Positions 10,983 through 23,092 of a stretch of 64,000 nt of DNA are shown one piece after another. Each line of letters begins with the position of its first letter. Position 1 is the first letter of the stretch. Under the pieces are notes generated by a model, which was given only the letters and a program-made list of their open reading frames with translations, made no database searches and was not told the origin of the DNA. Position numbers and translations under genes: made by a program. Source of the DNA: Fomes fomentarius (lineage: Eukaryota > Basidiomycota > Agaricomycetes > Polyporales > Polyporaceae); NCBI GenBank assembly GCA_022606135.1, contig JABYQN010000001.1, positions 3,224,001 to 3,288,000 on the forward strand, written 5' to 3'.

Positions 10983-13900
10983 CTAGGTGGAGGAGCGGTG
11001 GGCGGTCGGGGGCGGGTCGGGGAGAGACATAGGCGTTGGGCCCGGGGGGAGACCGGACGGTGCGCGAGGTACGGGAGCGCGCGGTTCGGGAGCGGCCTCC
11101 GGTACGCTTGGGAAGTCGTAAACACCGATGTTGTCCAGAGCTTCGCTGATGCCTGTTGTCGACACGCTCGCGATGGACTTCCATGAGCCGCGGCGCTGCA
11201 AGCCTGGCTGACCGGGAGGGGGTACCGGTGCGAGGGTGTTGTTGCTGGGTGCGGGCTCAGCGGGGACGGGCGGGGGCAGCCCACGAGGAGGGAGGGGTCG
11301 TGGGGGTAATGGAAGGGGTCGTGGTGGGCGTGGAAGGGCTCGCGAGCCGCCAAATTGGTCGTCTTCATCTGTAGAATGGTGAGCATGAGTGAAGCAGCTC
11401 ATGAGAGGATACAACACTGGCGCACCTCCTGATGCGATCGCGACCTCTGCACTCTGACTGCCTTCCTTTCGGTGCAACAGCTTGTCGGCGAAGTTACTAG
11501 CGCGGGAGAAACTGTTCTTGAATATCCGTGAACTGCGCACAGAGCCAGTCTCGGTAGCTGTCGGCTCATAAGGCGGCGTCGGGGGTGTAGAGACCATGAC
11601 TGAGTCCTCGGAGGATGAGCCCACACTGTCGCGTGGATCAAGCCGCAAGTTGGTTGTACTTTTGGCTCTTGACAGGAGGTTGGTCAAGTATCCCGTCTTC
11701 GGAGGACTCGGGGCGCTGGGCGGAATCGAGGTCTGATTGCGCGACGCTCCAGCGCTCTTCGGTCTCGCAGGTAGAGGAATGCGTGCAGCGTTCGGATCCG
11801 CGGTTAGGAACATGGGCTGAAGTTGTGGGCGGGCGGACGACACACTATCCATGGAAGGCCGAGCGGAAGAAGCACGGTCAATCGAAGGGATGCGTTCAAG
11901 ATAATCCGAAGGCCGCGAAGGGGAATGGTCAATGGATGGCCTGGGCCGCTCGCGGTCGATGGACGGTCGTGCAGGAAGAGGGCGCTGTTCATAGGATTGC
12001 CGTGATGTCTCATACTGAGAAGTCCGAGGCGCGTTGCCGTTGTCCTGCGACAAGCGATTAAACAGTTCCGCATCATCAGGGGACTCTGGCAAATCCTGCG
12101 TCGGGCGTGGCCTCTCGGGCGTGCCGCGCCTAGCCCCAGGAGGCGGCGTGGGCGCTGACTGGGACGCGGTACCTGGACGACCAGGCAGCTTCTTCTGCGG
12201 TGTACCTCTGCCATTGGCCAACTGTCTTTCGAGCATCGCTGCATCAGCAAGCAACGCAGCAAGATCACTGACGTTCGCTGCGTTCATGGGGGTGGGGGAC
12301 GGGAGGTCGTCGTACTGCATGATCATGCTGACCGGACGGCTCTTCCCCTCAACCACTTTCTCGTGAACCACCGCACGGAAGCCCCTTGGGCCTTCGAGTG
12401 GTGTGAGCAACGGCTCCTCGTACGGTGCACTGAGGGGAGGAGATGATGCTTTCTTGGCCTTCCGCATGGAAGGTTTCCTCCCAACCGGTCCCGATGGCGA
12501 AACAGTGGTACCATCAGAATATACCGAGACAGAGTACGTAGAGGACGGAGAGGAAGAAGAGCTCGCGGAGTGCGGCGCGGGAACAAGGACGCCGCGCGTC
12601 ACAGTAGGCGAGATTATACGCTGAGGCTCTGATACGATCACAGCTTCCACGGGCGAAGGAGGGCGTGTTTCCTTGGTGTTAACAGGTGGCGCAGCCTTCG
12701 GTGTTCCAGCGCGCGGGATGACCACAGAGAGAGGGGGAGACTTCACGCGTTCGGGGCCAGTAGTGATCCTGAATGCGCTGTCGCTGGGAGAGATGCTGAT
12801 CTTGCCATCGTCGCTCGGCGTGACGATGGGAGGGGACGAGGGCGCCGTGCTACCAATTGAGTCCGTTCCAAACGTACCCCGACGAGGATTCTTGATGGCG
12901 ATCGGAGAGTCGGGTGCTTCAGGGATAACAGGAAGAGCTCGACCATAAGCAGACGCGGGAGTAGCGGCATAGTAAGAAGAATAAATGTCGCTCGCGGGTG
13001 AGAGAGGCTCAGCGTCTGGGCTGTAGGATGAAGAGGAATAAGGAGAAGGGGTCAGAAATTGGCCCGACGATTGGGGAGTCACAGTCGGCGCGTCCTGTGA
13101 TGGCGCACTCTTCTTCTCCGGGGTCTCGGGGGTCGCCATCTCCTTCGCCGCAGCCTCCTTCGCCGCGAGCTCCTGGACAAGATAGTTGCGGGCCATCTGG
13201 GACAAAGATCCATTCAAAGAAAAACGTTGTTTGATTGGAGTCGCGACATCCAGCATGTCCTGCTCGCGGAGCAACTGGTCCAGCATGTCTTGAACAGAGC
13301 TCTTCTGTGGTTCAGGAAGCTCGGCAATTGCTTCCACGGCGACCGCAGGAACGACGACCACGCCTGCATCGCCCGTTTGTGTTGCGCGGTCCAGTTGCTC
13401 AATAACGGCTAGGACTGCCGGATCGAGACCGTCGGCGGGGAAGCTGGGAGAGACTGCTGCAAGCTCATCCACAGGAGTGGGCTCGGATTCTGGGACTAAG
13501 ACCGGGGTCGGTTCTGGAACTGGTGCAGGCTCGACGGGTACGGGCTCGACAGGTGCGTGGTCGGGGGGTAGTGGAGACTCCGTTGAGGGCGCATCGGCAA
13601 TGGGTGCGACTGCAAGCGCATCATTGGGGGGCTCTGATGTTGAAACGGCGACGGCGGGCGACCCACCCTGTTGATCTGCGTCAGGGTCGGGCTCGTCTGC
13701 TGTTGCAACAGCGTTATCATCCACCGGAGCATCCAGCACTGTCTCCTCTTGTCCCTCCGGCAGAGGCTCGCTGTTCGTCGACGCAAGAAGTGCATCGAGA
13801 CTCTGCTGCTGACTATCCTCCAAGCTGGTAAGGTCATTTGCGGAATTAGGATCCCCATCGGAGAATACGTCGCCCACAAAATCGCCGTTGTCGGAGGTGA

Positions 13901-14618
13901 TAAATGGAGAGCCAGGCGGGCTGGGGGACGTGGCATAGCGGTCAAGTTCGAGACGGGACGCACTGCGCGATCTGGGCTGTTTCTTATCTGACTTGGTGCT
14001 CGCGGGAACGGGTATATGAGGGCGAGAAAGACCGGGGATACGGTTACCGTACAGCTCTCCGGATCTCTTAGAGGTTTGCGGGTCCTGTTGCATGGATGGA
14101 GCAAAGCCAAACCTCCCCTTAGGCTTCGGGACCGCACCCTGCTTCTCAAATGATGCTATCCTGTCCTTGAGTGCATTGTTGCCTGCGACAGCATTTGCCT
14201 TCGGAAGGACTTGGGAGGAAGACCTGCCCGCGCCAGTCTGAGCAGCTTGCTGGCCCTGGAGGGCGGCGATACGAGCTTTGAGGTCAACAGGTGGAACGGG
14301 GGCTCTGGTGGTGGTCCTATGTCGTGCGGTGCGCTGAGAAAAGACCCGTGTCAACGGAGGAAGTGAAGACGCACATTGAAAGAACGGCAAAAACGAAGGC
14401 AACGACGAGGGCAACGACGAAGACCACGAGCGACCCGCGACTGCGATGGCCTGCTCGTCGGGCTGGGAGAAGGATAGAGGAGATGATGATGGAAATGATG
14501 AACGAGCGGTTGGGGCTGAGCTCGGCTGAGCACGGTGGTGGTAAGGAGCCTCTGCCCAGAGCTGATCGCGGCCCCTCGCTCGCGTTCCGTCACCATCCAC
14601 ATCTCCCGTTTCCGACAA
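10983..14618 (-). CDS. Long disordered proline/serine-rich protein
   Basis: About 1,190-1,210 residues, almost entirely low complexity. Near the N-terminus are two coiled Lys/Arg-rich motifs, VDLKARIAALQ and ALKDRIASFEKQGAVPKPKG, each followed by basic linkers. Repeated Pro-rich stretches with PxxP character (for example PLPARPSIDRERPRPS and PLPLPPRPLPPRGLPPP) could bind SH3 domains. Fungal actin-patch adaptors of the Aim21 type have similar composition and a similar LKDRIAxFE motif; I offer this as a possibility only. A 57-nt GT-AG intron in frame (11369-11425) reads through without a stop. The first ~110 residues before VDLKARI look unlike protein and may be intron or 5' UTR, so the true start is uncertain. 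Internal shadow frames on + are not genes. Confidence 0.7.
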   Translation of the reverse strand: MSETGDVDGDGTRARGRDQLWAEAPYHHRAQPSSAPTARSSFPSSSPLSFSQPDEQAIAVAGRSWSSSLPSSLPSFLPFFQCASSLPPLTRVFSQRTARHRTTTRAPVPPVDLKARIAALQGQQAAQTGAGRSSSQVLPKANAVAGNNALKDRIASFEKQGAVPKPKGRFGFAPSMQQDPQTSKRSGELYGNRIPGLSRPHIPVPASTKSDKKQPRSRSASRLELDRYATSPSPPGSPFITSDNGDFVGDVFSDGDPNSANDLTSLEDSQQQSLDALLASTNSEPLPEGQEETVLDAPVDDNAVATADEPDPDADQQGGSPAVAVSTSEPPNDALAVAPIADAPSTESPLPPDHAPVEPVPVEPAPVPEPTPVLVPESEPTPVDELAAVSPSFPADGLDPAVLAVIEQLDRATQTGDAGVVVVPAVAVEAIAELPEPQKSSVQDMLDQLLREQDMLDVATPIKQRFSLNGSLSQMARNYLVQELAAKEAAAKEMATPETPEKKSAPSQDAPTVTPQSSGQFLTPSPYSSSSYSPDAEPLSPASDIYSSYYAATPASAYGRALPVIPEAPDSPIAIKNPRRGTFGTDSIGSTAPSSPPIVTPSDDGKISISPSDSAFRITTGPERVKSPPLSVVIPRAGTPKAAPPVNTKETRPPSPVEAVIVSEPQRIISPTVTRGVLVPAPHSASSSSSPSSTYSVSVYSDGTTVSPSGPVGRKPSMRKAKKASSPPLSAPYEEPLLTPLEGPRGFRAVVHEKVVEGKSRPVSMIMQYDDLPSPTPMNAANVSDLAALLADAAMLERQLANGRGTPQKKLPGRPGTASQSAPTPPPGARRGTPERPRPTQDLPESPDDAELFNRLSQDNGNAPRTSQYETSRQSYEQRPLPARPSIDRERPRPSIDHSPSRPSDYLERIPSIDRASSARPSMDSVSSARPQLQPMFLTADPNAARIPLPARPKSAGASRNQTSIPPSAPSPPKTGYLTNLLSRAKSTTNLRLDPRDSVGSSSEDSVMVSTPPTPPYEPTATETGSVRSSRIFKNSFSRASNFADKLLHRKEGSQSAEVAIASGGAPVLYPLMSCFTHAHHSTDEDDQFGGSRALPRPPRPLPLPPRPLPPRGLPPPVPAEPAPSNNTLAPVPPPGQPGLQRRGSWKSIASVSTTGISEALDNIGVYDFPSVPEAAPEPRAPVPRAPSGLPPGPTPMSLPDPPPTAHRSST

Positions 14619-14773
14619 TCATTATGCACTGCCTTCTCCGAACTATCATAATATGGATCGTATCTTTACGACTCTACTCATTAAAGATATTCTCTTGCAC
14701 CCACAAATACCAGCTCACACGTCCATGCCGCACGACAGAATATGTCTCCTACACCCCACTCACATGCTCGAAT

Positions 14774-16984
14774 CTACTCGTCGCTCTCATCACCTCCAGC
14801 CATGGCCTTTGACAGCCAGTAAGACCGTCTGTTCGCCGCCTCCGTCCTCCCCGGCCTTCCGTCCGGAGCGTGATGGTCGGCGTCCAGCGCGGACAAATCG
14901 TACTCCCTCTCCTCGTCAGAGATCCTGTCCGCATCACCGCGCAGATGATGCGTGGTTGAATACGCGTCCTCGTCCTCGTCGGTTGTATAGACTGCGTGCA
15001 GCGTTATGCTCTCGTCCGCCCGTGTGCCCACCCGCCTGCGCTTCTTCGGTGGCTCTTTCCGGCTTTCGATGTCGTACCGGCTTTCTACCATCTCGTCTTC
15101 GGATCCAATCTCGTCCGCAGTATCCAGCGTGGTGTCTGCCGCGCCCCACGCAGATTCGACGCTCGCTGTCTCCACCGTGCGCGACGCGCCCCCGACCGCT
15201 TCTCTGGCCGTCAGAGGCATCTGGGGCGTCACACCCAGCATCCGATGCAACACTTGGCGGTCATACACCTCCTGGACCACTCTGCGATGATTGATAGTCT
15301 GGCAATGATGGTCAAGAACTGATGTTGATTCGTCTTCTACTGAACTGCGTACCTCCTGCGTTACTCCCATAACACTCGCCAAAATGCTCATATCCTCGGG
15401 TTCGGTCGCGGTTCTAAGATGCACGGCTCGGCCTTCTCTGCGTGCACTGATGATGCTAGCTTGTGCGAATGCCGCTGCGGTCATGATACCATGCGCGCCA
15501 GCAAGAGTAGTCCGTACCCGCGCAAAGTTGTAGGATCCTCGTGAAATATCGTTCGCTGTGAAGATGACATTCAATATGACGTTCTCTTACGAAGGAAGTG
15601 ACGTACTCGGGTCGCCTGGATCCTCAATGGAGAGCAATCTCGGCTCGCGGAAGTCATACCAACCACGCTGTCGTTTGTTGTAATATGAACCGCCGTCTCG
15701 TAGCGAGATGCCGACTTCCTGGTAGTTGAAGTAGGACCCGTAGAGCTCGAAAAATTCCATAACCAGGACGCCTAGATTCTTGGACGGGTCTATCTCTCCC
15801 CTCCGAATCTTAGGATGCATCTGGAGAAAGCTGATTGCGAGACAAACGATGCTGTAACTACCGAGGCCGCCGGTGAACACCTCGTTCATGCTGCGTTGAC
15901 TGAGAAAGTTCTTGATAATGAGAACGACGCTCCGAAGCGCAGGAAGTTCCCCCAGGAACTGCTTCACCATTTTCCCGGTGGTCACGCCGTTTCCCTGGTT
16001 TATGCTGATGTCGACGGGGAAGCGGCCATGCGTAGTGACGAATTTGATGATAGGAACCTTGGCTTTCGCGATGATCGTGACCCGGTCAGTAAGCCTAGCC
16101 CGTTTGACAATATTGGCGAGGGAATGCAGGACGGACACCTTGTCCATACGCATCATAGACGGGGAATAAATGACAAGATCTATGTCGCTGCAGACGAGTG
16201 TGTGAGTAAAATGAAGATGTACTGTAGTGCACATTTTGTGGAGTACCCTGTAGGCAAGTAAAGCTTCGTCTCGTAACTTCCAAACGGCAAGACTTGCGCA
16301 TCGCGGTAGCTCTTGACGATAGCATTTGAGATGAGCTGCACTGTGAGCGCACGGACTTCGTCCTCCACTGGGGTTGGGGACATATAGTTAACGAACGCCT
16401 CCACCTCTCGATGCAACCTAGCAGAACGCCGCGCCGATGGTCAGCCCTCTCTCACGAATAGGAGAACGTACATCAACGCACATCTCTGCAACATTGGCGC
16501 AACCGTCCCAATCCACATCGCTCGCCCACGGTGCCTTGCGCGACGCCGCAGCGACGCGCTCCTTCTTGTTCGTGTACCCATCATTCACGTCGATCTCGTC
16601 CGCCTTCCGCTTGCGCCCAGCATGCTCGCTCTCCCGCCGGCTCGCCTTCGCCTTCCCTTTCCCCTTCCCTACATCCCACTCTCGCACAGGCGGTGAGCTC
16701 TCCCTGGCGGGCGCATCATCTTCTTCCTCCGGTTCGGAGAACGAGAATGGGATGAAATCTGCTTCCAGGAACGAGCTATCGCCATTCGCGGTGGATGCAC
16801 CCTTGTCAGCGCGCTCTAAGCCGCCAGATTTGCTGGTAGGCTTGGACGACCCAGTGGATTGGGAGCCAGATGGACCTGCCTCGGGGCCGGAGTTTGCCTT
16901 CTCTTTCCTGCGCGCGCGACGATTGGAAGAGTTGTCGTCCGGAGCGGAGAATGAGCTCCGTTGAGAGCGTGATTTGTTGGACAT
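14774..16984 (-). CDS. trf4: Non-canonical poly(A) polymerase, Trf4/5 (PAPD5/7) type
   Basis: Nuclear nucleotidyltransferase, the catalytic subunit of the TRAMP complex, which adds short A-tails to aberrant RNAs for exosome decay. Start at 16984 gives an Arg/Ser/Lys-rich disordered N-terminus. The catalytic domain begins near 16415 with HREVEAFVNYMSPTPVEDEVR, then the FGSYETKLYLPTG helical turn, the metal-binding DIDLVIYSP pair and the third Asp in PVDISINQGNG. The PAP-associated domain is GGLGSYSIVCLAISFLQMHP and RDGGSYYNKRQRGWYD (~15830-15650). The C-terminus is acidic with a bipartite KKRRRVG-like basic patch near 15045. Four to six exons. It diverges from the 17232 gene across about 250 bp. 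Orthology to Trf4 rather than Cid1 follows from the PAP-associated segment. Confidence 0.92.
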
Positions 16985-17231
16985 ATACGCAGATTATGAA
17001 GTAGCGGGTGGAAGAGTAGTTGGCGAGAACTCGCGCTAGCTCGTGCTGCAGCGTCGACGTTGGGAAGAGAAGGAAATGCAATGGGCGTCTTCCACGCGTA
17101 ACTCAAAAATCTTAGAAGCGCCCATGACTTCACTTGGAACGTGACCGCCATCTACCTATATACAGGACCGGGGCTTAGATCTCTCGAACACTGATTTCGT
17201 ATACTCGTGCTACTTGGGATAGTCACGCTTG

Positions 17232-18895
17232 ATGAAAGGATGGTCTACCTCGTTACTCCGGTCTATTTCTCTGCTCCGAACGCAGTCCGCGGGACTGACC
17301 CCGAGGAAAGGAGATAGAGGTACGCTCAGTGCGCCACCTCATTTAGTCATACTCTGACCATGCGCGCGTGGCTTGCTTATGTTTCTCTACAGTCGTTGTT
17401 GCCATGTCTGGAGGCGTCGATTCCTCCGTGACGGCCAAATTGCTCGCAGACCAGGTACGTCTGTGAAATGTGTCCAGTTGTACTAGGTAGTCTCAGGCGG
17501 TCAAATGCAGGACTATGACCTATCTGCGGTCTTCATGCGTAACTGGGATACACGCGACGAGTCAGGGACTGATCAGGGCTGCGAATGGGAGAAGGACTGG
17601 GAAGATGTACAGCAAGTGTGTCGGACGTTGGGAATCCGGTGCGAAATGGTATGTTGTCCGAGTGTCATTGGTGTGTTCTACCCTCAACATATCATTTTTC
17701 GTGAAGATAGACCTTTCTCGCGAATATTGGACCCGTGTTTTTGAGCCTGCACTAGAGCTATGGGAGTCAGGCGCCACCCCCAATCCAGACGTGTGGTGTA
17801 ACAGGTAAGCTGTTAAATTCGCAAGTTGTCTTCCGCCGTAGTAATGGTTGCGACAAGAGAGGTCAAATTTGGTGCCTTGATTGATCGCCTCACCGACAAA
17901 TCCCCTTGGTTAGCCACAGGTATGCACGTTTGTGTCCATCTCCCATGTATGACACTCAACACGAGACATTTAGGTCACTACGCGGATAAGAGATGGCGTC
18001 TGCCTGCACTCAGTCTCTCCAATCTATTTGCGTACAGCAAGTTTCCCGCACGCCCGCAACTATGCCGCCCACTAGACAGGTCTAAGGACCAAACATACTA
18101 CCTCTCGGCTATCCCGGAGTCAAGTCTTGCCCGTGCGCTATTTCCGCTCGCCCCATACAAGAAGACGGAAGTGCGGGAGATGGCGCACAAATGGGGCCTT
18201 CCGACAGCTTCGCGCGAAGAAAGCATGGGGATTTGCTTCGTCGGCGAGAAGCGCAAATTTACCGATTTCATTTGTACGCCCACATAGCCCGCCGTTATCT
18301 TCCAGCATGCTGATATTTGATATCCAGCCCAGTACGTTCCACCAAAACCAGGGCATATAATCAACTTAGAGAATGGTAAGATAATTGGAAGACATCAAGG
18401 TCTCTACTCGTACACGGTCGGCCAGAACGCCGGCATCCAGGGTATGTCAGAAAGGATGTTCGTCGCTCGCAAGGACCCGAAAGAGAATGCTATATATGTG
18501 GTTCCTGGCTCGTGAGTTCGGTATTGTTTGCACCACATCAGTCAGTCTAACGATTCCCTTCTCAGGAATCATCCCGCGCTGTACACCAATTCGATCATCG
18601 TCGACAAGTGGAAATGGATATGGAGTGATGCTCCTCCTGACGGTCTTGATGCTGAAGGGTATCGTGGCCGTGTCCAGTATCGACATCGGATGATGGATGT
18701 AGCTGGGACGATACAGCAGTTAGTCATTGTGGTTTTCCTTTTAGGCTTTGTTGCTGAAACTACCGTAGACTAGGCGATGGCAAGATGCGCATCACTTTCC
18801 AGAAAGCTCAAGGCAGTGTTGCAACGGGGCAAGTCGCAGCAATGTGGCATCGCGATTGGTGCCTTGGCTGTGGAATCATTGCCGGAACTGACTGA
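17232..18895 (+). CDS. SLM3: Mitochondrial tRNA-specific 2-thiouridylase (MTU1/TRMU/MnmA)
   Basis: Adds the 2-thio group to U34 of mitochondrial tRNA-Lys, -Glu and -Gln. The first exon (17232 to ~17321) encodes an Arg/Ser-rich presequence (MKGWSTSLLRSISLLRTQS) typical of mitochondrial import. Exon 2 carries the PP-loop VVAMSGGVDSSVTAKLL. Then come DYDLSAVFMRNWD, the first catalytic Cys in TPNPDVWCNREVKFG, the substrate loop LATGHYADKRW, DQTYYLSAIPE, and the second catalytic Cys in GICFVGEKRKF. The C-terminal beta-barrel (GQNAGIQGMSERMFVARKDP ... CLGCGIIAGTD) is complete. About eight introns. Both catalytic Cys are present, so the enzyme should be active. Shares a short divergent promoter with the poly(A) polymerase. 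Confidence 0.94.
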
Positions 18896-19336
18896 GAACT
18901 GAGTGTGAGCCAAATGGCATCGCAAACTAGCTTCCGTCGTCAAGAAGCTGAGGGGGAAGTGCTGCTTGGGCTGGTGAGGTTGGACTTGGATAGTACACCA
19001 GGTCCCACAACTCAATCGACGATCAATCTTCCACTCTATCTCGCCGGCTTTGAGTCCGGTGTTCAAGAGCGTCGTTCTTCGTTCTCAATTCATGTAAGAG
19101 ACGTGTTTTCATGTAGTTCTTACGTACAATGCGCCCTTCATGAGCTCTACGGCCGTCGGGCGCTCGCACGATTCGCGTCGGTCAGAATAGGCAGTTCCAT
19201 TCCACCAGCCAGTCGCCCCTCCCCCGTTCGGCTCCCTCACCAGCGTTGTTTCCGTCCTTGCTGCAAGCTTTGACCTCTGTTCTACCCTCCGCACAAACCG
19301 TCGTCTGCTTGGGCGAAGAGCCTCACACCACGCTGC

Positions 19337-22300
19337 ATGTTTTGGAGGTACACAGATCGCTCTCCGTCCGCGAGCTGTCTGAACCCAGTCTGCCAGCAGA
19401 TTCGGGTTTCATAATGCGTCCGCAATCGACAGTCTCCTAGATAAGGAGGAGGTCTCCCTGGAAGCAATACTTGACGAGGACGATCTCCTCCAGGAGTGCA
19501 AAGCGCAGAACACGCGACTTATCGACTACTTCTCTCGTGTCGATGTGTTGCAGCGGCTGTTTGGGTACGTGACGGGGCAGATCGAAGGCGGGGACAAGGG
19601 CAGTTTCAAGTGAGTGTCAACTCACGTCTGTAGCATGCAATACGGCTTAGTGGACGAATGCCTGAGGTATCCATATGTCGCGACCGAGGTCTTGTGCAGC
19701 GACATATGGTCCATAGTGGACGCCGCAGTCAACCACCAAGACAAGCTGCTCGTGCCCTTCTGGGAGACCGTTCTCGACAAGTCACCGGAGGAGGTACGGA
19801 GCCAAGTGATGATGGCGACTCATTTCGCCAAAGTAAACGTTGCTTTCTTGGGCAAGAAGCCTGCGGAGGTGAATACATTCATCTCTCACCCCCATTCTGT
19901 TGTGGCGTGATTTCTGAGCGCCATGCTCAGATGTTGGCATTCATACAAGCACAATACGACATTGTTGAGCGGATATTGCGGCATATAGAGACTCCTCCAT
20001 TCGCGGACCTCCTCGTCCGTATCATCCAACTGGACGAGCACCCGGCAGGTGCTGGTGTTCTTGAAGTATGTACCTCATTATGCGTCATGTGCGCTCCCCC
20101 GGACCCCTCTTACCCCAAGGCATGCAGTGGCTGTCGAAGGAGAGCCTGATGTCGCGCCTTATCGACTTGCTTTCCCCCGCACACAGCAGCGACATGCATA
20201 CAGTGGTCGCTGAGCTCATCAAGGGCATAATCTCGATGGCGGCGCCCTCTCCTGCAGTGGGTATCTCTGACGGCTTGAGCCATCCTCCTGCGTCGAACGT
20301 CTTCGCTCGTGAGCTCGCCCATCGCGACAATGTCTCGAAGTTGGTCAGCTACATCTTGCACGAGTTTGGGCCACACATGGCGGACAAGGACAGGTCCGAG
20401 GACACTTCAATTACCCAAGAGTCTGCCTCCTCGTCTGTGGTCCAGTCCATCTGTATCATCATCGAGCTCATTCGGCAGAACAACTCGGACTACTTTGAGC
20501 CGTATCTCTTCCATACCCTCCGAAACCGACTCATCCAGGTACAGCAGACGCTGCCTCAGGATGGCGCTCGCGAGGCCTTGGAGACGGCCATGAAGGAGAT
20601 GGTCAACCGGATGGGTGTTGTTCACTTGGGACCTGTCCTGGAGCTCATGTGCGACCATCTTGACAAATTGCAACGGTTCCTGAAGGAGCCGCGTTCTCTG
20701 GTACGCAGATTTTCTATCGCGCTTAACGTGAACTAAAGCACGTATGTAGAATGGGCCCGTTTTAACCACTTTGGGCGCAATCCCTCCCTTGACCTTCGAG
20801 AGATATCGAATATGCGAGCTGTATGCGGAACTCCTTCATTGCTCCAATATGTCGCTTCTCAATCGCGGGGCGGAATACCACCACTTGTACGACTCCATCG
20901 GTCGTTTGCAAGGCGGTCTATCTGCCCTCGAGGAATTAGCTCAAGTTATCGCGATCGGGAACGGAAGCGGTGACAATGATGGGATGGATGACGAGGAAGA
21001 CGAGGTCGAATCTGTTCATGAGTTCCCCGTTTCGCATGCGCCGTCATCATCACTAGTTGATTCAGATGAAGATATGAGCGGCGGTGAACCTGGAAGTTCT
21101 GACGATGAGGCAATGGAGGAGATTGCGATGTACGACTCCCCAAGAGCAGACCCCAGTCCCCCAAGCAACCAAGCTCCCGCTCGGGTCGGATCCCCGATCA
21201 CTCTATCACCATCTATTCCTTTGAATGCTCCAGGCGATATCTCTTCCTTCCCGCAACGCCAGAACTCCTGGAACTCCGACGCCGAAGGGTCGCGATCACG
21301 ACCTCGGTCAAGAGACTCTCGTCGGAGCGTGCGACGATCGACGAGAGACCTTTTGGCAGGCCGTCCGGTGTTGGGTGAGCGTCTCAAGCAACGATTCTTG
21401 GAAGCCAACGTGGCATCAACATTGCTGGTATGTTTTGATTCGGCTGCCTGAAATAGAGCAGAACTGATCTCATGTTGTGCAGGATCTGTTCTTCGAGTTT
21501 CCGTGGAACAACTTTTTGCATTGCGCTGTGTACGATTTGATACACCAGATTTTGACCGGCCGGGTCGATGGCGGGTACAACAGAGAGCTGACTGTCTCCT
21601 TGTTCCGCGACGCGAGACTCATGCATCGTATCATCGAAGGTTCAAAACGCAATGACGTTGAGAGGTGTGTATTTCAAGTTCCTGCGGATATGCTCCCCGC
21701 TGAAAAGATCTTCAGTGAAAAGCCTAAAGGCGTAAGGTTAGGCTACATGGGCCATCTCACGCTCATCTCAGAGCACGTCATTGGTGCGCTTGAACATCTC
21801 CCTCCCGATCTCCGCCTGCAAATTGCCCAGTATGCTCCTCAGCCTGAATGGGACGAATATGTGACTGGACGGTACAAGGAGACCAAGAAGAAGGACTCGA
21901 GCCTTCTCGGTGGTGGAAAGCCGGTTGTTGCTCCGTCTATGAGGAATGGTGCTACCCAGTGGAAGGTCGACGAGGCAGACACCGTTGCGACGTCAGTCCC
22001 GCCCAGGGCAGAACAGAAGCAGCCGGCCCCGGAGATGAAGGGCGAGTTCCGCAGGTCGTCAAGTAACCGGAGAGAGGGTAGCGCCGATTTTGGCTCAATG
22101 CCCATGGACGACGAGGACGACGAGTTCTCCGCGCCTTCACGCGTGCGTGCCTTTGCGCGCTCTTCCACTATCATCCGCGACTGACCGCAGGTGAATGAAA
22201 TAGTTCGCACATTATCTGGTACACGAGATCCAATCATCCGACCATCTGGGATCCTCAGATGAGGCGTCAGACGACGAAGAGGAGGGCGGTTGGTTGGCGC

Positions 22301-22855
22301 AGTCTGCGTTTGAATTGCGACCTCCTCCAGTCACTGCGCGCCAGCATGATAGTGATCGCAGACCACTGAGTGCCAGTGCTTTCGACGTGAGCGTTACCAA
22401 CAACTAGAATATGACAATTGTTAACCCGGTATCCAGGATGCATTCAATCCGTCGTCATCCTCTACCACCTCACACACGACGTTTCAAGATCCTTTTGAGG
22501 ACGTGAGTACAGATGGTGCATTGTCATTGCCGATCACTGAAACTCGTATCCTCAGGATGCATTTGGGCCATTCTCCGACACTGCTGCTACTAGAGAGTCG
22601 GATCCATTCACGTTCACAACAGCGTCGACGGACGAGTTCATGGCAGAAAGCTCTTTCGACTCTTTCGGGGACTTCGGGGATTTCCAGAGTGCGAGCTCGG
22701 GCTCGTTAGAAGAGGATGGCTCACTTACGCCTACTGGCGCGGACAGTTGGAGCTTTGCGAGCGCATCGAGCGCCGGCTCTTTCGAGGAGGGAGAACGCAG
22801 GTCGACAGAGGCCAACAGGGACCCTGACGAACGGACTGCGCGCGACAATAACTAG
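19337..22855 (+). CDS. SAPS-domain protein (Sit4/PP6-associated phosphatase subunit)
   Basis: Regulatory partner of a PP6/Sit4-type phosphatase (yeast SAP155/185/190, fission yeast Ekc1). Exon 1 is 11 nt (19337-19347, MFWR). After a 52-nt intron come FGFHNASAIDSLLDKEE and the SAPS core: DYFSRVDVLQRLFGYVTG, YPYVATEVLCSDIWSIVDA, LLVPFWETVLD, HIETPPFADLLVRIIQLDE, and MCDHLDKLQRFLKEPRS. The middle is acidic/Ser-rich (DDEEDEVESV). DLFFEFPWNNFLHCAVYDLI and LGYMGHLTLISEHVIGALE complete the domain. The tail contains FAHYLVHEIQSSDHLGS and a final DSFGDFGDFQS exon. Two acceptors before 22204 are possible; I favour the one giving FAHYLVHE. Its 3' end faces the FAHD1-like gene. Confidence 0.92.
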
Positions 22856-23092
22856 ACGATGTACGCTTTGAATACTGTATGCTTACCGGCCGCTAGTGCT
22901 GCTGTCGTGTGTAGATCGCTTTCTTGCCCCGTGATGTCCATCTGTGTCTTGTCTATCATCTCAGGCGGTTCATGAATCAATATTTACGACTTTGTCAATA
23001 GTGTACGATGACATTTCTTATATGTAGACATTTCCAAGACTCCTAGTGGTGCGCATAGCGACGTTTCATCCCGATGACGAGCTCATTCAGGC

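Noticed and set aside
13496..14149. Alternative minus-strand frame of ~217 codons within the proline-rich gene
   Set aside because: A shifted reading of the same low-complexity GC-rich sequence; the main 1,200-codon frame is far longer and better.
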